Of a DNA stretch of 64,000 nucleotides, positions 32,155 through 41,840 are shown in pieces (position 1 is the stretch's first letter; every line of letters starts with the position of its first letter). The translations under genes were made by a program, and so were the position numbers. The DNA lies in the NCBI GenBank assembly GCA_039621445.1, contig CP154954.1, positions 37,123,703-37,187,702 on the forward strand, read 5' to 3'. Source of the stretch: Euglena gracilis. Its lineage: Eukaryota; Euglenida; Euglenophyceae; Euglenales. The notes under the pieces were generated by a model. That model was given only the letters and a program-made list of their open reading frames with translations. It did no database searches and was not told where the DNA came from.

Positions 32155-32406
32155 GGGGGGTTGGTACGCCGTGGCGAGGGGGTCCGAATAGGGGGGGGGG
32201 AGGGGGGATAAATGGCGTGGCGAGGGGGTCGGCGACCAGGGGGGGGGGGGGGGGGTGGACCATGGTTTTCCAGCAAAATTTTCGTTCAAAAAATCGCGAA
32301 AATCGCCGGTGGCGTGGCGAGGGGGTCCGGCTGGGGGGGGGAGGGGGGGTAAATGGCGTGGCGAGCCCCTCGGAGAGGGGGGGGGGGAGGGGTGTACCAA
32401 CCCCCC
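32155..32406. mobile_element. CTCGCCACGCC-family inverted-repeat element, copy 2
   Basis: Ends GGGGGGTTGGTAC / GTACCAACCCCCC with the 3-bp target ATT duplicated at 32152-32154 and 32407-32409. The surrounding sequence is duplicated in reverse at about 33570-33665, where the site is empty: CGACGTTTTTGGGACG there versus CGACGTTATT-element-ATTGGGACG here. This is direct evidence of insertion. Confidence 0.85.
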
Positions 32407-33719
32407 ATTGGGACGTTTTCAAAAAGTGACATTTGGCAAATGTGCTGAAAATTGACCATTTACTGCGAACATCCAAAAAGTTGCCAAAAATGACCCCTTT
32501 TGGGCTGTGGGGACCTGGGTACCCCCCCCATTGTGTACCATGCCCCCCATATTGTACCCCCCCTGGGAGCCATTTTCTGGGGGGGAGGTACATTATGGGG
32601 GGGTACAATACGGGGGGGGACAAGGTCATGGTCCATGGTCACTCCGATCGAAACCATACACAGTCAATCCAATGGGGGGGTACACATAGTTGGCAACCTG
32701 TTTTTTTTTGGACTTTGTTTTTTTTTTGGTTTTTTTTAATTCTAACAATGTTTTTTTTTAAAAAAAAAAAAAAAAACGCCAACAAGGTTTTGCTCGGAAA
32801 ATTTTTTGAATGCATATTTTCAATCATTTTTGGCAAGTTTTGGGGCATTTCTGCCAAATATTTCCTTAAACAAAAAATGAAAAAAGTCTTAAAGTTGCAT
32901 TTTCTTGCATTTTTTTGAATGTTTTTGACCATTTTTTTGGCAATTTTTGAACTTAGTAGGATTCGAAGTATGGTTTGGGTGTTTCATAACGAGTTTTTTC
33001 AATGAAATTTTCCTTTTGTTTTTTTTTGATGTTTTTTTTGGCGTTTCTTTTTGAAAAAACACGTTGTTTTGTTTTTTTTAAAAAAAATGCCAAGTATGGG
33101 GGTACATTATGGGGGGGCACAATATGGGGGGGGCATGGTGCCTCCCCCCCATTGTGTACCTCCCCCCAATTTCGGCCTCCCAGGGGGAGGTACACAATGG
33201 GGGGGGATGGTACATCGGTGTCGGAACAATTTTTTTCCCGGGGGGGGGGGCGAGGAACCGACAAAATTTGGCGCACATCCTTTTTTTTCCCGGCGCGAAT
33301 TTAATTTTAGCTTTTTTTGCCCATCCTCGGTCAGAGAAAGACACCAAATTTGGGATGTTTCAACCATAGCTGGCACTTCGTTTAAAACGAAGTCAAAAAA
33401 AAACACGTTTTTTTTGAAAAAAAAACAAAGAAAACGCCAGCTATGGCGTTTTAAAATGAATCCCAAGGAGATCCTGACCTTTTCAATGATGTTGTGTCAA
33501 AGTTTTGGTCTTGACACACCTTGACTGCCCCCCCCCCTATAATTGACCAGGCTTTGAAGAGTGCTGAGTCATTTTTGGCAACTTTTTGGATGTTCGCAAT
33601 AAATGGTCAATTTTAAGCACATTTGCCTAATATCACTTTTTGAAAACGTCCCAAAAACGTCGATTTTTGAGCACTTTTTTTGGGAAGTTCTTTAGAAAAA
33701 GCGTTATGACAGTGGGCCA

Positions 33720-33904
33720 CCATCCCCCCCCCCATTATGCACCTCCCCCCCAGGGGGTACATAATGGGCCCTTTTGGGCTGTTCGAGGGTCGGGTCTGGG
33801 AATGGGACCTGGGTACCCCCCCCCATTGTGCACCTCCCCCCCCCATTATGTACCTCCCCCCCAATTTCGGCCTCCCGGGGGGAGGTACATAATGGGGGGG
33901 ATGG
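33720..33904. mobile_element. ATTATGTACC-family inverted-repeat element
   Basis: Ends are CCATCCCCCCCCCCATTATG and CATAATGGGGGGGATGG followed by TA at 33905-33906. Inside are several CATTATGTACC, CATTGTGCACC and GGTACATAATG words and a GGCCTCCCGGGGGGAGG hairpin. Related units lie near 32519-32625 and 33100-33215. Confidence 0.65.
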
Positions 33905-34498
33905 TAATGGACATTGGAAAGGAATGGGACTGCGAATATTGCAGATTTTCATTTTTTTCGATTTTTCGACTTTTTTGACCCGTTTTTCGTTTTTGGCCCG
34001 AACTCCATGAGTTTCGGGGCAAAACGGGGTGCTGGCGGGTCAAAAAACGCTCATTTTCGGCTCAAAAAAATAGAGCGCAGCCCGCCCGCTCCTACTGCCT
34101 GGCCTGCTGCCTCCCTTCAATCCCCCTGCTCGCGCGGGCTTACCGAAACCACCACAAACCATATTGTCCGCTCTGCATATGATGTGTGTTCCACACACCT
34201 TCTGTGCGTGCATATGCATGTGTGTGCGTGCGCGCGTGTATGCGTGCCCATGTTCATGTTTGTATCCGTGGACTGAGGCCCAAAACACACACTGTGTCTC
34301 GTGGACTGAAAAATAAAAGGTGTTTGCCAGAAATGCGAGGTGTTCTACATCTAATGCAATGCAGCAGGGCAGTGGAAAGATGGTCGCCGGATAACCGTGA
34401 GCTGTAACAGCTGAGAGACAATTGGCGCGAATTTGGAACAATGGTTGTCGGGACACGGAACGGCATAACAGACAACCAGGAGATGCCTTACTGACGCC

Positions 34499-35657
34499 TT
34501 ACTGACCAACACACGTCTCACAAATCCAGGACCCATGCTTTGGGGGACGCACCAGGTTAGCACACTTCCAGTGGTACGACAGCCCACACGCATCACAGAC
34601 CACAGCATTTAGCTCACGACAGGGTAGGTTCAAAGGAACGGTGACCCCACAAAACCCACAATTGGGACGGACAGGACGAGGGCGTTTGTTTGCCCGGGAG
34701 GAGGAGACGGCAGGGAAAAGGGAGGGAATGTTTGACATATCCTGGGCCACGTGCTCCGCAGATGGGGGAGCGCCAAAAATGGTCCACTTAGACTACTGAG
34801 CGCGGTTGCGCTCGACAGCCAGGTCGTCATCGTCGCGCTCCAGTTCCAGCGGCCAAGCGCGGGACGGCTGCGTGCAGAACTCGGGCTCCTCATCTATGAC
34901 GATGACCTTCGTTTTCCATCTTCGGTCCGCGTTTCCACAAAAGAGCCCACTTCCAACCGCCTCAAAACCTCACTTCGGTACCCCGTGCTGTACGCCAAAA
35001 TGAGGATGTTTGCACGTTGGCTCTCAAAAGGCTTGCGCCAATCCACGGAAGCCAGCACGGTAGGAAGTTCCTCGTCCTGAAGAATTTCCACAGGTGGGTG
35101 GGCAGCCGTACCCACAGCTTTCTAGGAACTCTCTCGCGTCAGAGCCGACGTCATGAGGCGGTTCAGTTGCGGAAACTGTTTTTTGGAAGATGGAACCGGA
35201 GTGCCGTCCGGGTCAACAGATGTGAACACCCGTGCGAGAGAGTTGAAATGACCTCGGACAGTAGAAGGCAGGTATGTCTCGAATTTGAATGTGGTGCCAC
35301 ACTGTGCCCGGCGTTGTTGCTCAGCTTGATTGATGGGGTAGCCTCATCAAACAAATATCTGGGGTCAATGACCCAACCAGCCCGTGCGGAAAAAAAGCTA
35401 TCCAGGTCCTCGTACCGAGCGTTCAGATGTTTACACACCTGCTGGAACTCCAACAGGCATGTAACAGCTACACGCTCAGCCTTTGCGGTCCCTTTTGGCT
35501 TGTCTTCCAACACGTTGGCCAACAACGTACCGTGTATTGGGTCAACAGCAGGGCCCTTCTGCAAATCGACCAAATACTTTTCCAGTGTAGCAACAAATTC
35601 ATCTGGTTTCGGGGGTCGGGGGAGCATGCGGTACACACTGTTTGCGGTCTTCTTCAT
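34499..35657 (-). pseudogene. tyrosine-recombinase-like gene with PHD-like zinc finger, degenerate copy 1
   Basis: Read on the minus strand in four frame segments. From an ATG at 35657: MKKTANSVYRMLPRP, DPIHGTLLANVLED and RYEDLDSFFSARAGWVIDPR to LFDEAT. Next, in a new frame (~35325-35122): ETYLPSTVRGHFNSLARVF and KKQFPQLNRLM, ending in TAG. Then QRANILILAYSTGYRSEVLR, resembling the T-G-x-R-x-x-E-x-x-x-L box of tyrosine recombinases, where the Arg is catalytic. Last, CGFCGV, VVCDACGLSYHWKCANL and WICETCVG, a Cys4-His-Cys3-like PHD finger. The later recombinase motifs (H-x-x-R, Tyr) are not seen. Crypton- or DIRS-like origin is possible but unproven. Confidence 0.55.
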
Positions 35658-35802
35658 TTTCCGAAAGAAGAAACTGCAAGGACAGGTAGTGGAATGTGGT
35701 TTAACTTGTCCACGAGAAACCTTTATGCTCTAAGCCAAAAGTTGCAGAAAGGCCAAGTTATTGGGGGGCACTCGTTGGTCGGACCAGTGGGAATTCTTGA
35801 TT

Positions 35803-35883
35803 TTTTCAGTTCACGAGGACACACACTGTGTCTCGTGGACTGCCAGTCCACGAGACACAGTGTGTGTCCTCGTGAACTGAAAA
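35803..35883. repeat. perfect palindrome, 39-bp arms, 3-nt loop
   Basis: TTTTCAGTTCACGAGGACAC and the next 19 bases pair perfectly with 35845-35883 around GCC. The arm contains CACACACTGTGTCTCGTGGA, which recurs at 34282-34306 and reversed at 35935-35960. Confidence 0.85.
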
Positions 35884-35981
35884 TTTGACAAACAATCGCA
35901 AAAAAATACGGGGTAGACATTGCGTGGCTAAGTTCCACGAGACACAGTGTGTGTCTTGGGCCTCTTAGTCAACGGATATAG

Positions 35982-36091
35982 ACAAAAATCGTCCATTGTC
36001 ACCCGGACATACCGTGTACCCGGGTTATGGGCGCCTTCGGCGCCCATAACCCGGACACACGGTGTGTCCGGGTGACATGGACGATTTTTGT
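35982..36091. repeat. long hairpin, ~53-bp arms, C-TTC-G loop
   Basis: ACAAAAATCGTCCATTGTCA and GTTATGGGCGCC pair with GGCGCCCATAAC and TGACATGGACGATTTTTGT with few mismatches. The apex GGGCGCC-TTC-GGCGCCC matches the loop type of the hairpin at 27931-28039. Confidence 0.8.
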
Positions 36092-36104
36092 GTGGTGTGT
36101 GTGT

Positions 36105-36360
36105 GTATTGGTGTAGAAACTGGGGGGGGGGGCAAGGGGGGGCGGCCATCCCCCCCCCCCGGAGATTTCCCCCCCGAGATTTTTTTGACTCAAAATTTTT
36201 TCGTCCCCCTGCCAAAAAATAATTACCCTCCAAATTTTTTTTGCAGTTTGTGAAAGAGTTCTTTCAGATTAAGAACCCAACTTTTCATTGAACTTTTAGG
36301 TGTTTTTGCTGTTGGACATCGCTTCCGTTTCGCCGCCCTTCGGGCGGCCAAACGGCAAGT
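36105..36360 (-). repeat. reversed copy of the 29.37-29.6 kb repeat
   Basis: GTAGAAACTGGGG, poly-G/poly-C, GACTCAAAATTTTTTCG, AATTACCCTCC, TTTTTTGCAGTTTGTGAAAG, AGAACCCAACTTTTCATTGA and GCTGTTGGACATCGC run in the opposite order and orientation to 29400-29560. It ends with the GCCGCCCTTCGGGCGGC hairpin. A dispersed, moderately diverged element copy. Confidence 0.6.
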
Positions 36361-36429
36361 TTTTTTTTGAAAATTTGGGCTTTTTAAGCACAATTCAGGC
36401 ATTTGGGCTTTTTTGCCATTTTTGGCTTA

Positions 36430-36594
36430 TCCCCCCCCCTTATTGTCCCACCGACCTTCCCCCGGGAGGCCCGACCGGACAATGAGGGGGGGGGAAATAA
36501 GACCGTACCAAAGGATTTTCATTGGCCGGGCCAAAAAAACCCCTGTCGGCCGGGGCCCAGGGACAATAAGGGGGGGGGGACAATGAGGGGGGGG
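36430..36594. mobile_element. TTATTGTCC-family inverted-repeat element, copy 2
   Basis: Starts TCCCCCCCCCTTATTGTCCC and ends GGACAATGAGGGGGGGG, with TA at 36428-36429 and 36595-36596. It has the same core as copies 1 and 3 (CCGGGCCAAAAAAACCCCTG, CGGCCGGGGCCCAGGGACAA). Confidence 0.7.
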
Positions 36595-36639
36595 TATTGA
36601 TTTTGGGCCCATTTCAGGCCATTTAAACCCTCCCCCCCT

Positions 36640-37340
36640 CATGAGAAACCCGTTTATTATAGGTGGGTTTCCAGAAAATGGCCCGATATATTCTTATAGG
36701 TGGGGGTTTCTTATAAATGGGTTTCAATGTCCGAAAAAAATTTGAGCCGACAAAAGGCCAAAAGTGGCCAAAAGCAGTCAAAAATTTCTTTCAGCGTGGG
36801 GAGGGGGGTTAATTTTCTTTTCCCTTTTTTTTGGTCCCTGTAATAATGACCAAATTAGGAATCTCCAAACAACAAAATTTGAAAAAAATTGCATCGATCA
36901 AGTTTGGAGTTCAGCCCCAAATAAGGAACTAACAACCCAAATTTCAGAATATAAACCCCAAAATGTTCAAAATAGCCCAAAAAAACTATTCAAGGTGGCC
37001 CAAAATGGCCCAAAATGGCCAAAATGGCCAACGTGGCCCAAAAATAGCGTACCACCCCCCCTTATTGTCCCCCCCCTTATTGTCCCTCGGCCCCGGTCGA
37101 CGGGGGGTTTTTTTTGGCCCGGCCAATGAAATTCCTTTGGTACCCCCTCATTGTCCCCCCCCCTGTTGTCCGGGCCTCCCCGGGGGAGGTCGGTGGGACA
37201 ATAAGGGGGGGTAAACTCCCACCTATAAGAAACCCTTTGAGGATTTTTGGACCGACGCCCACCTATAAAAAACCCCCACCTATAAGAAACCCCTGGGGAG
37301 CTTGAACCCAACCACCTATAAGAAACCCCCTGTTTTCCTG
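36640..37340. repeat. dispersed ACCTATAAGAAACCC words around a TTATTGTCC element
   Basis: GGGTTTCTTATAA and TTATAGGTGGG words at 36650-36725 face ACCTATAAGAAACCC words at 37218-37335 in the opposite orientation. Between them are A-rich unique sequence and the element at 37052-37211. No gene seen. Confidence 0.5.
37052..37211. mobile_element. TTATTGTCC-family inverted-repeat element, copy 3 (reversed)
   Basis: Starts CCACCCCCCCTTATTGTCC and ends GGACAATAAGGGGGGG, with TA at 37050-37051 and 37212-37213. The interior is the reverse complement of copies 1 and 2. Confidence 0.75.
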
Positions 37341-37380
37341 ATAAAGCCGACATTTTCCAGTTTTTTCCGGACCCCATAAA

Positions 37381-37382
<2 letters not shown>

Positions 37383-37414
<32 letters not shown>
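37383..37414. repeat. (AT)n microsatellite
   Basis: About 15 uninterrupted AT units. The following ATGGCAGCTCCCAACTATAG is mirrored at ~37679-37700 (CATAGTTGGGAGCTGCCAT) before another (AT)n run, so a larger inverted repeat encloses the fold-back element. Confidence 0.85.
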
Positions 37415-37418
<4 letters not shown>

Positions 37419-37489
37419 GCTCCCAACTATAGGGCTGTTGGGAGTAGGGGGAATAGTTGGGAGTAGGGGGGGGGGGTGGGGTTAGTTGC

Positions 37490-37622
37490 GTTAATGATGG
37501 AGTAGGGATAGGTGCGCGACTTAGGCTAAGGGATAGGCCTAACTGGTACACCGAACACCCGTCTGTAAGTTAGGCCTAACCCTAAGCCTAACTCGCGCAC
37601 CTAACCCTATCCCATCATTAAC
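37490..37622. mobile_element. 133-bp fold-back element, copy 2
   Basis: Same arms and length as 49-181, starting GTTAATGATGGAGTAGGGAT. The loop (GGTACACCGAACACCCGTCT) is in the opposite orientation to copy 1. It sits inside a larger CTCCCAACTATAG inverted repeat. Confidence 0.75.
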
Positions 37623-37710
37623 GCAAAAAAATTATCCTGACCCCCCCTCCCAACTATAGGGACCCCCCCGGGGGGGCCCCATAGTTGGGAGCTGCCATAT
37701 ATATATATAT

Positions 37711-38150
37711 TTATATATATAAACCCCCCCAATTAGAAGCCCCCCCCCCCCCAATAACAACCCCCCCAAATAGAAGCCCCCCCCCCCCTCAGGTTTCCCG
37801 CCAAAAATCCAAATAACAGCCCCTCCCCCCCGGCCAACCCGGGGCGAAACTTGACAAAAAAATTCCGAAAAATGGTGAAAAACTCGAAAATTCTCCACGA
37901 AAAAAGTTCGACATTGGGAACAAAAGTGATATCTAGCATCCTTGAAACATGGCCTATCCACCCAAAAACCAGAATAAATGCGTCTTGCAAGTTTTTAAAC
38001 TTGGACCCCGTTCGATCCCCGGATCGACCGCCGGCCGAAGTTTTTCCTTTAGACAAAGGGTACCCAATTAGAAGCCCCCCCCTCGGGTATTCCGCAGAGT
38101 GACCGAATAGTAGCCCCGGGGGGCTTCTAGTTGGGGGGGTTTATATATAT
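37711..38150. mobile_element. TAGAAGCCCC-family inverted-repeat element
   Basis: Ends are TATATATAAACCCCCCCAAT and TAGTTGGGGGGGTTTATATA with TTAGAAGCC/GGCTTCTA just inside, giving ~28-bp arms. The interior has further AATAGAAGCCCCC words, AATAACAACCCCC, and a unique 230-bp core. Non-coding. Confidence 0.6.
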
Positions 38151-39065
38151 ACATATACATATACATATATATACACATACATATGTGTAACGTGACCCCC
38201 CTTAGTTGCACTAAGGCTTCTTGTTTGTTAATGGCCGGCGCTAACTTCGCTTCTGGCCCAGTTTGCTGCGTGGTGAGTGGCCAGGGACCCCTTACACCAG
38301 TCCTCTTTTGTTGCTCCCCCTGGCCGGGTGAGTAACTCTGGTGTAATTCCAGTGCTGTAGGGACATACACTCACCTTGTGTGGTTGGTGTGGTTCCCGTG
38401 GGTGGGTCTGCACCCTTGCGCCCCAGTGCTGCTCTTGCCTCCTTGCCAGGGTTGACGTTTGTTTGTTTTTTTAAAAAAAACATGTTTTTTTTAAAAAAAA
38501 ATGCAAAAAAAACATGTTTTTTTTGAAAAAGCAAAAATTGACCTTTTTCCTTGCGAAACCGCCATTTTTTGAGGAAAATTTTTCGGGTGTGGTTCAGGTC
38601 ACGGGGGGGGGGGTCACGGGGGGGGGCACGGGGAAAACCACATTTTTGGTGGCCAAATTAGGAATCACCGAAAAAGGATTTTGGGGGGAAAATCCTTTTT
38701 GGCTCCAAATTAGGAATCCCCCAACCTAAAATTAGTATTTTGACACCAAATTAGGCATCACCAGTCTAAATTTTGCAAAATTCATGCCTCAAAATTAGGA
38801 ATCTACCTCAATATTTTGTCAAATTAGGCATCACCGGCCAAGTTTTTTTCAAAAAAAATTGCAAAAAATTTTCCCCCAAACCCTCGATGACGTTTTTTTT
38901 GTTTTTTTAAAAAAAAACATTTTTTTTTGAAAAAAACATGTTTTTTTGTTTCAAAAAAAAACAAGCCGTCAACCTTGCCTCCTGCCCTCTTCCCACTTTT
39001 CTGTGTGGAGGATGTATGGCGCAGGCACAACGCCATGACTTGACCCCCCCTAACATAACATGACA

Positions 39066-39273
39066 TAACGTGACCCCCCCCCTATATGGCACCCCCCAGG
39101 GAGCGTTTTGACCCCCCCCCCGGCGACAATTAGGGGTGGGTGACAATTAGGGGTGGGGTTACTCAATTCACCCTACATGTCCATGGGTCCATGGGTACCC
39201 CACCCCTACTTGTCGCCCCCAAGGGGGGGGGGCGACAATTAGGGGTGGGTGACATATAGGGGGGGTCACGTTA
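39066..39273. mobile_element. TAACGTGACCCCCC inverted-repeat element
   Basis: TAACGTGACCCCCCCCTATA at the left pairs with TATAGGGGGGGTCACGTTA at the right. GACAATTAGGGGTGGG words, and the reversed CCCCACCCCTACTTGTCGCC, form a nested hairpin. The right end abuts a (TA)n run, and GTAACGTGACCCCCC also occurs at 38187-38202 after another AT-rich run. Confidence 0.6.
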
Positions 39274-39376
39274 TATATATATATATATATCTATCTATAT
39301 TTATATACATATGGCCGATATGGGAAACTCGATGTCCGATATGGGACATTGGAAATTATTGTTCCGTTTCGTGCAG

Positions 39377-39581
39377 GTACACGTTGTGCTCCATTTTCAT
39401 TGTCATCTTCTCTGGCTTGGTGCTTGTCCTCACGGCGAAGACTCGAGCAAAGTTTGAGTGGGGTGGTGCTTTGACAGCAACGTTGGTGGTTTCACTTCGA
39501 TTTTGTCTGGCTGGGTGGGCATGCAAGTTGCCACCTACCAATGCTCGTACAACTATCAACGCTACACAGAACGGCCCGAAG
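39377..39581 (+). pseudogene. proton-translocating pyrophosphatase, exon A (two frame disruptions)
   Basis: Membrane H+-PPases couple pyrophosphate hydrolysis to proton pumping across vacuole-type membranes. After an acceptor (CGTGCAG) this exon reads YTLCSIFIVIFSGLVLVL and WGGALTA. It then continues in another frame as GGFTSILSGWVGMQVATY, and returns to the first frame as TNARTTINATQNGPK. The family motif here is G-x-x-T-S-x-L-S/C-G-x-x-G-M-x-I/V-A-T-Y-x-N-x-R-T-T, so both frames are needed. The second shift fits loss of two bases (ACCTACCAAT where ACCTACACCAAT is expected); the first needs a small deletion before GGFTS. Either a decayed gene or sequence errors. Nothing N-terminal was found upstream. 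Confidence 0.7.
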
Positions 39582-39624
39582 GTTGCTTTCCCTGCTCTGA
39601 TGACATCCATCTCCTTTTGTTCAG
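39582..39624 (+). other. 43-bp intron of the pyrophosphatase gene
   Basis: GTTGCTTTCC ... TTTTGTTCAG separates AAG (Lys) from GGT (Gly) without breaking a codon, joining NGPK to GWTDSFNVAFRAGGVMGF. It is short, with a pyrimidine-rich 3' end and CTGATGAC as a possible branch region. It is very unlike the repeat-filled introns further on. Confidence 0.65.
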
Positions 39625-39855
39625 GGTTGGACTGACTCGTTCAACGTCGCCTTCAGGGCTGGTGGTGTCATGGGTTTCGCCTTGTGCTCTCTGGCCATCC
39701 TCATCCTGTTCGGACTTCTCGACCTTTTCGAGAAGCATGTTGGTTCTGCATCAACTGGAGAGGCTAAGCTGCTGTTTGAGTGTATCGCTGGTTATGGTCC
39801 CGGTGGTTCTTCCGTGGCTCTTTTCGGACGCGTCGGAGAAGGAATTTACACCAAG
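39625..39855 (+). CDS. proton-translocating pyrophosphatase, exon B
   Basis: The exon encodes GWTDSFNVAFRAGGVMGFAL, a hydrophobic helix (SLAILILFGLLDLF), then ECIAGYGPGGSSVALFGRVG and EGIYTK. F-R-A/S-G-x-V-M-G-F and G-Y-G-x-G-G-S-S-x-A-L-F-G-R-V-G-x-G-I-Y-T-K are hallmark blocks of membrane pyrophosphatases. GRVGEG replaces the usual GRVGGG. Reading is uninterrupted, and the donor follows TAC-ACC-AAG as GTGCGC at 39856. The family then requires AADVGADLVGK and the acidic D-D-P-R-N-P and D-N-V-G-D-N-V-G-D motifs that bind Mg-pyrophosphate. I could not find an exon for these before 42695. Confidence 0.8.
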
Positions 39856-40284
39856 GTGCGCCACAGTCAGGACTGCGGTTTCAGGACACATATTTCTGTT
39901 TTTGAAGAAAATGCTGCTGAAAACAGTATCGTTTTTGGCCGATGCTTGGGTTGACTGCTAGTTTCACAAAGTGACTGGCGTTCTTTTTTTTGAACCGAAG
40001 TGATTCATTCGAAGCCGTCCGAAGGTCATCTTGGGACAACCAAGCTGTTATTTTGGGTTGAGTGGCTTCCATTCAAATGGGGGGGGGTTGCCAAGGGAAG
40101 CCAAGGGGGGGGCACACCGTTGCTCAAGGTGTGTCCAACTCGACCCTGACTGATGACTGGTTTTTTTGCTTGCCCTCTGGTGGGGTCAGCCACAAATGGC
40201 TGAAAGGAAAGAATGTGAGGATTTGGCCAAATTCCTCTCATTTTTGGCCACTTTTGGCCGAGCACTGTATTTTAGTCGGCGCCG

Positions 40285-40425
40285 AGCCCACCTGGGGGGG
40301 GGGGTGCCTGGGCAGGCACCCCAAGGTACAAAAATCCGACCCGGGCACTCAGCCAAAAGTGCCCAGCAGGCACTCCGGTGCCGAATGCGCCACAGGGCTC
40401 AGAAAAGGCCTATTTTCAAGGAAAA
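40285..40425. repeat. GTGCCTGGGCAGGCACC-type repeat, copy 1 of 3
   Basis: Poly-G, GTGCCTGGGCAGGCACC, TCCGACC, GGTGCCGAATGCGCC and CAGAAAAGGCC. Related copies lie at 41205-41450 and 43650-43800, all inside the pyrophosphatase locus. Each has inverted TGCCTGC/GCAGGCA words. Confidence 0.55.
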
Positions 40426-41204
40426 TTGGCTGTTTTCCGAGGAAAGTTCCTGGGCACAGGCCGAAATCCGACTTGAACAGAACTGGCACAAAAAAAGAAG
40501 ATATTACCCGATTTTTTCTTGCCGGGTGGGGGTTTTTGTAGGCATTTGGGTGGATTTCGAGTCATTTTCCTTCATGTTTGAATGAAATGTTTTTTGGAGG
40601 GCTTGACAACGTTTTCAGAGGGGGGTGCGCTTAAAATTGGTGGTTAGGGCGACTGATCGCTACGACCACCAATGGTCGCTGGCGACGGTCCAGTGACCAT
40701 GGTCGCTAGCGACGTCCATCACCAATTTCTCGCTCGGGGCCATTAGCCGGGGTATGGGACAAGATTGAGGGGGGAAGGTAAGTGTTTTTGCGTTTTTGAC
40801 AAATTTTTGACCAAAAAAAGCGTTCAATAATAAAATACCATGCCCTCCCCCCTCCCGAGCTATTCCGGTCCCATAACCCTTTACGGCCAATAGGAACAGC
40901 GAGGGGGACAGCTCGGGGGGGGGGGGACCGAGGTCCCCCCAGGCCATTCCCATATGCGAACCTCGGGCCCCCAAAGGGGGGCCTTCTGGGGCAATTTTTG
41001 GATGTTCGACCACTTTTCACAGGCTTGATTTTTGGGGGCGTCCCCTCCCTCGGGGTACCGCGCCGGGCAGGGTGGGTGGGGGGAGAAGAGAGAGGGACCC
41101 CCCCGGGGGTCTTGCAAAGAGGCTGGTTGCCAACCAGGCTTTCAAGCTGTATTCAGATCAGGCTTGTGCTCAGTTGGGTGGCTACCCCACGGGGGGGGGG
41201 GGGG

Positions 41205-41450
41205 GCTGCTAGGGGCAGGCACCCCATAGCACCCGGTCCGACCCCGGGGGGGGGGGAGGGTTTTTGGGGGGTGCCTGCCCATAGCAGGCACCGCACTCCG
41301 ATTACGGTGCCGAAGGCGCTGGGGGCCCGGAAAAGGCCATTTTCAATAAAAATTTTCTGGGTCCCCCCGACCCCTACCCCCCCGGGGGTGTGCCTGCTAG
41401 GGGCAGGCACCCTATAGCACCCACCCACCCCCCTCCCCCCCGGTCGGTAC
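41205..41450. repeat. GTGCCTGC...GCAGGCA repeat, copy 2 of 3
   Basis: GGCAGGCACCCCATAGCACC, GGGGTGCCTGCCCATAGCAG, ACGGTGCCGAAGGCGCTGGG, GGAAAAGGCC and a closing GGGGCAGGCACCCTATAGCA, bounded by CGGTCGGTAC. Likely a non-autonomous element. Confidence 0.55.
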
Positions 41451-41840
41451 ACACAAGCATGATTCAGATCAGGGGTTTTCAAGCCCGTGGCCCTACCTCC
41501 CGGGGGGAGTTCCAGCCAGCACCTCCCAGCCGTGGACCCAGGGATCATACGTGTGGGAAGATTTTTTCCCAGGTGGGGAGACCAAAAAATTTTTTCTGGT
41601 GCTGTGTGTTTTCCAATGATATCAGAGCATTCTGTGGGCAAAGCATGTCACTCAGACAAATCATTTTTCCAAAGCGAAAGTGGACACCTGCAAGTTGTTT
41701 CATTTTATGAACTCATCCAGGATGTCATCAAGGCTCAACGCCCAGAGATCCTCCTTGTAAACATCACACAGTGACAAATGGTTCAGGGGGGCTTGCCGAA
41801 TTTGTGACCGAAGGTAAGTTTTTGGGTGTGGTGCAGGTCA

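Larger units (their letters stand above)
34266..35974 (-). mobile_element. inverted-repeat-bracketed unit 1 carrying the recombinase/PHD-type gene
   Basis: CCCAAAACACACACTGTGTC with its flanks (34266-34308) matches in reverse the segment at 35931-35974 (GACACAGTGTGTGTCTTGGG) with few differences over ~43 bp. The gene relic at 34499-35657 lies between them. A perfect palindrome built from the same CACACACTGTGTCTCGTGGA word lies inside the right arm. The unit is ~1.7 kb. A mobile unit is inferred from the parallel with 26548-27922. Confidence 0.5.

Noticed and set aside
41487-41774. Frame between pyrophosphatase exons B and C as the missing catalytic exon
   Set aside because: It lacks DVGADLVGK, D-D-P-R-N-P and D-N-V-G-D motifs; no family match seen.
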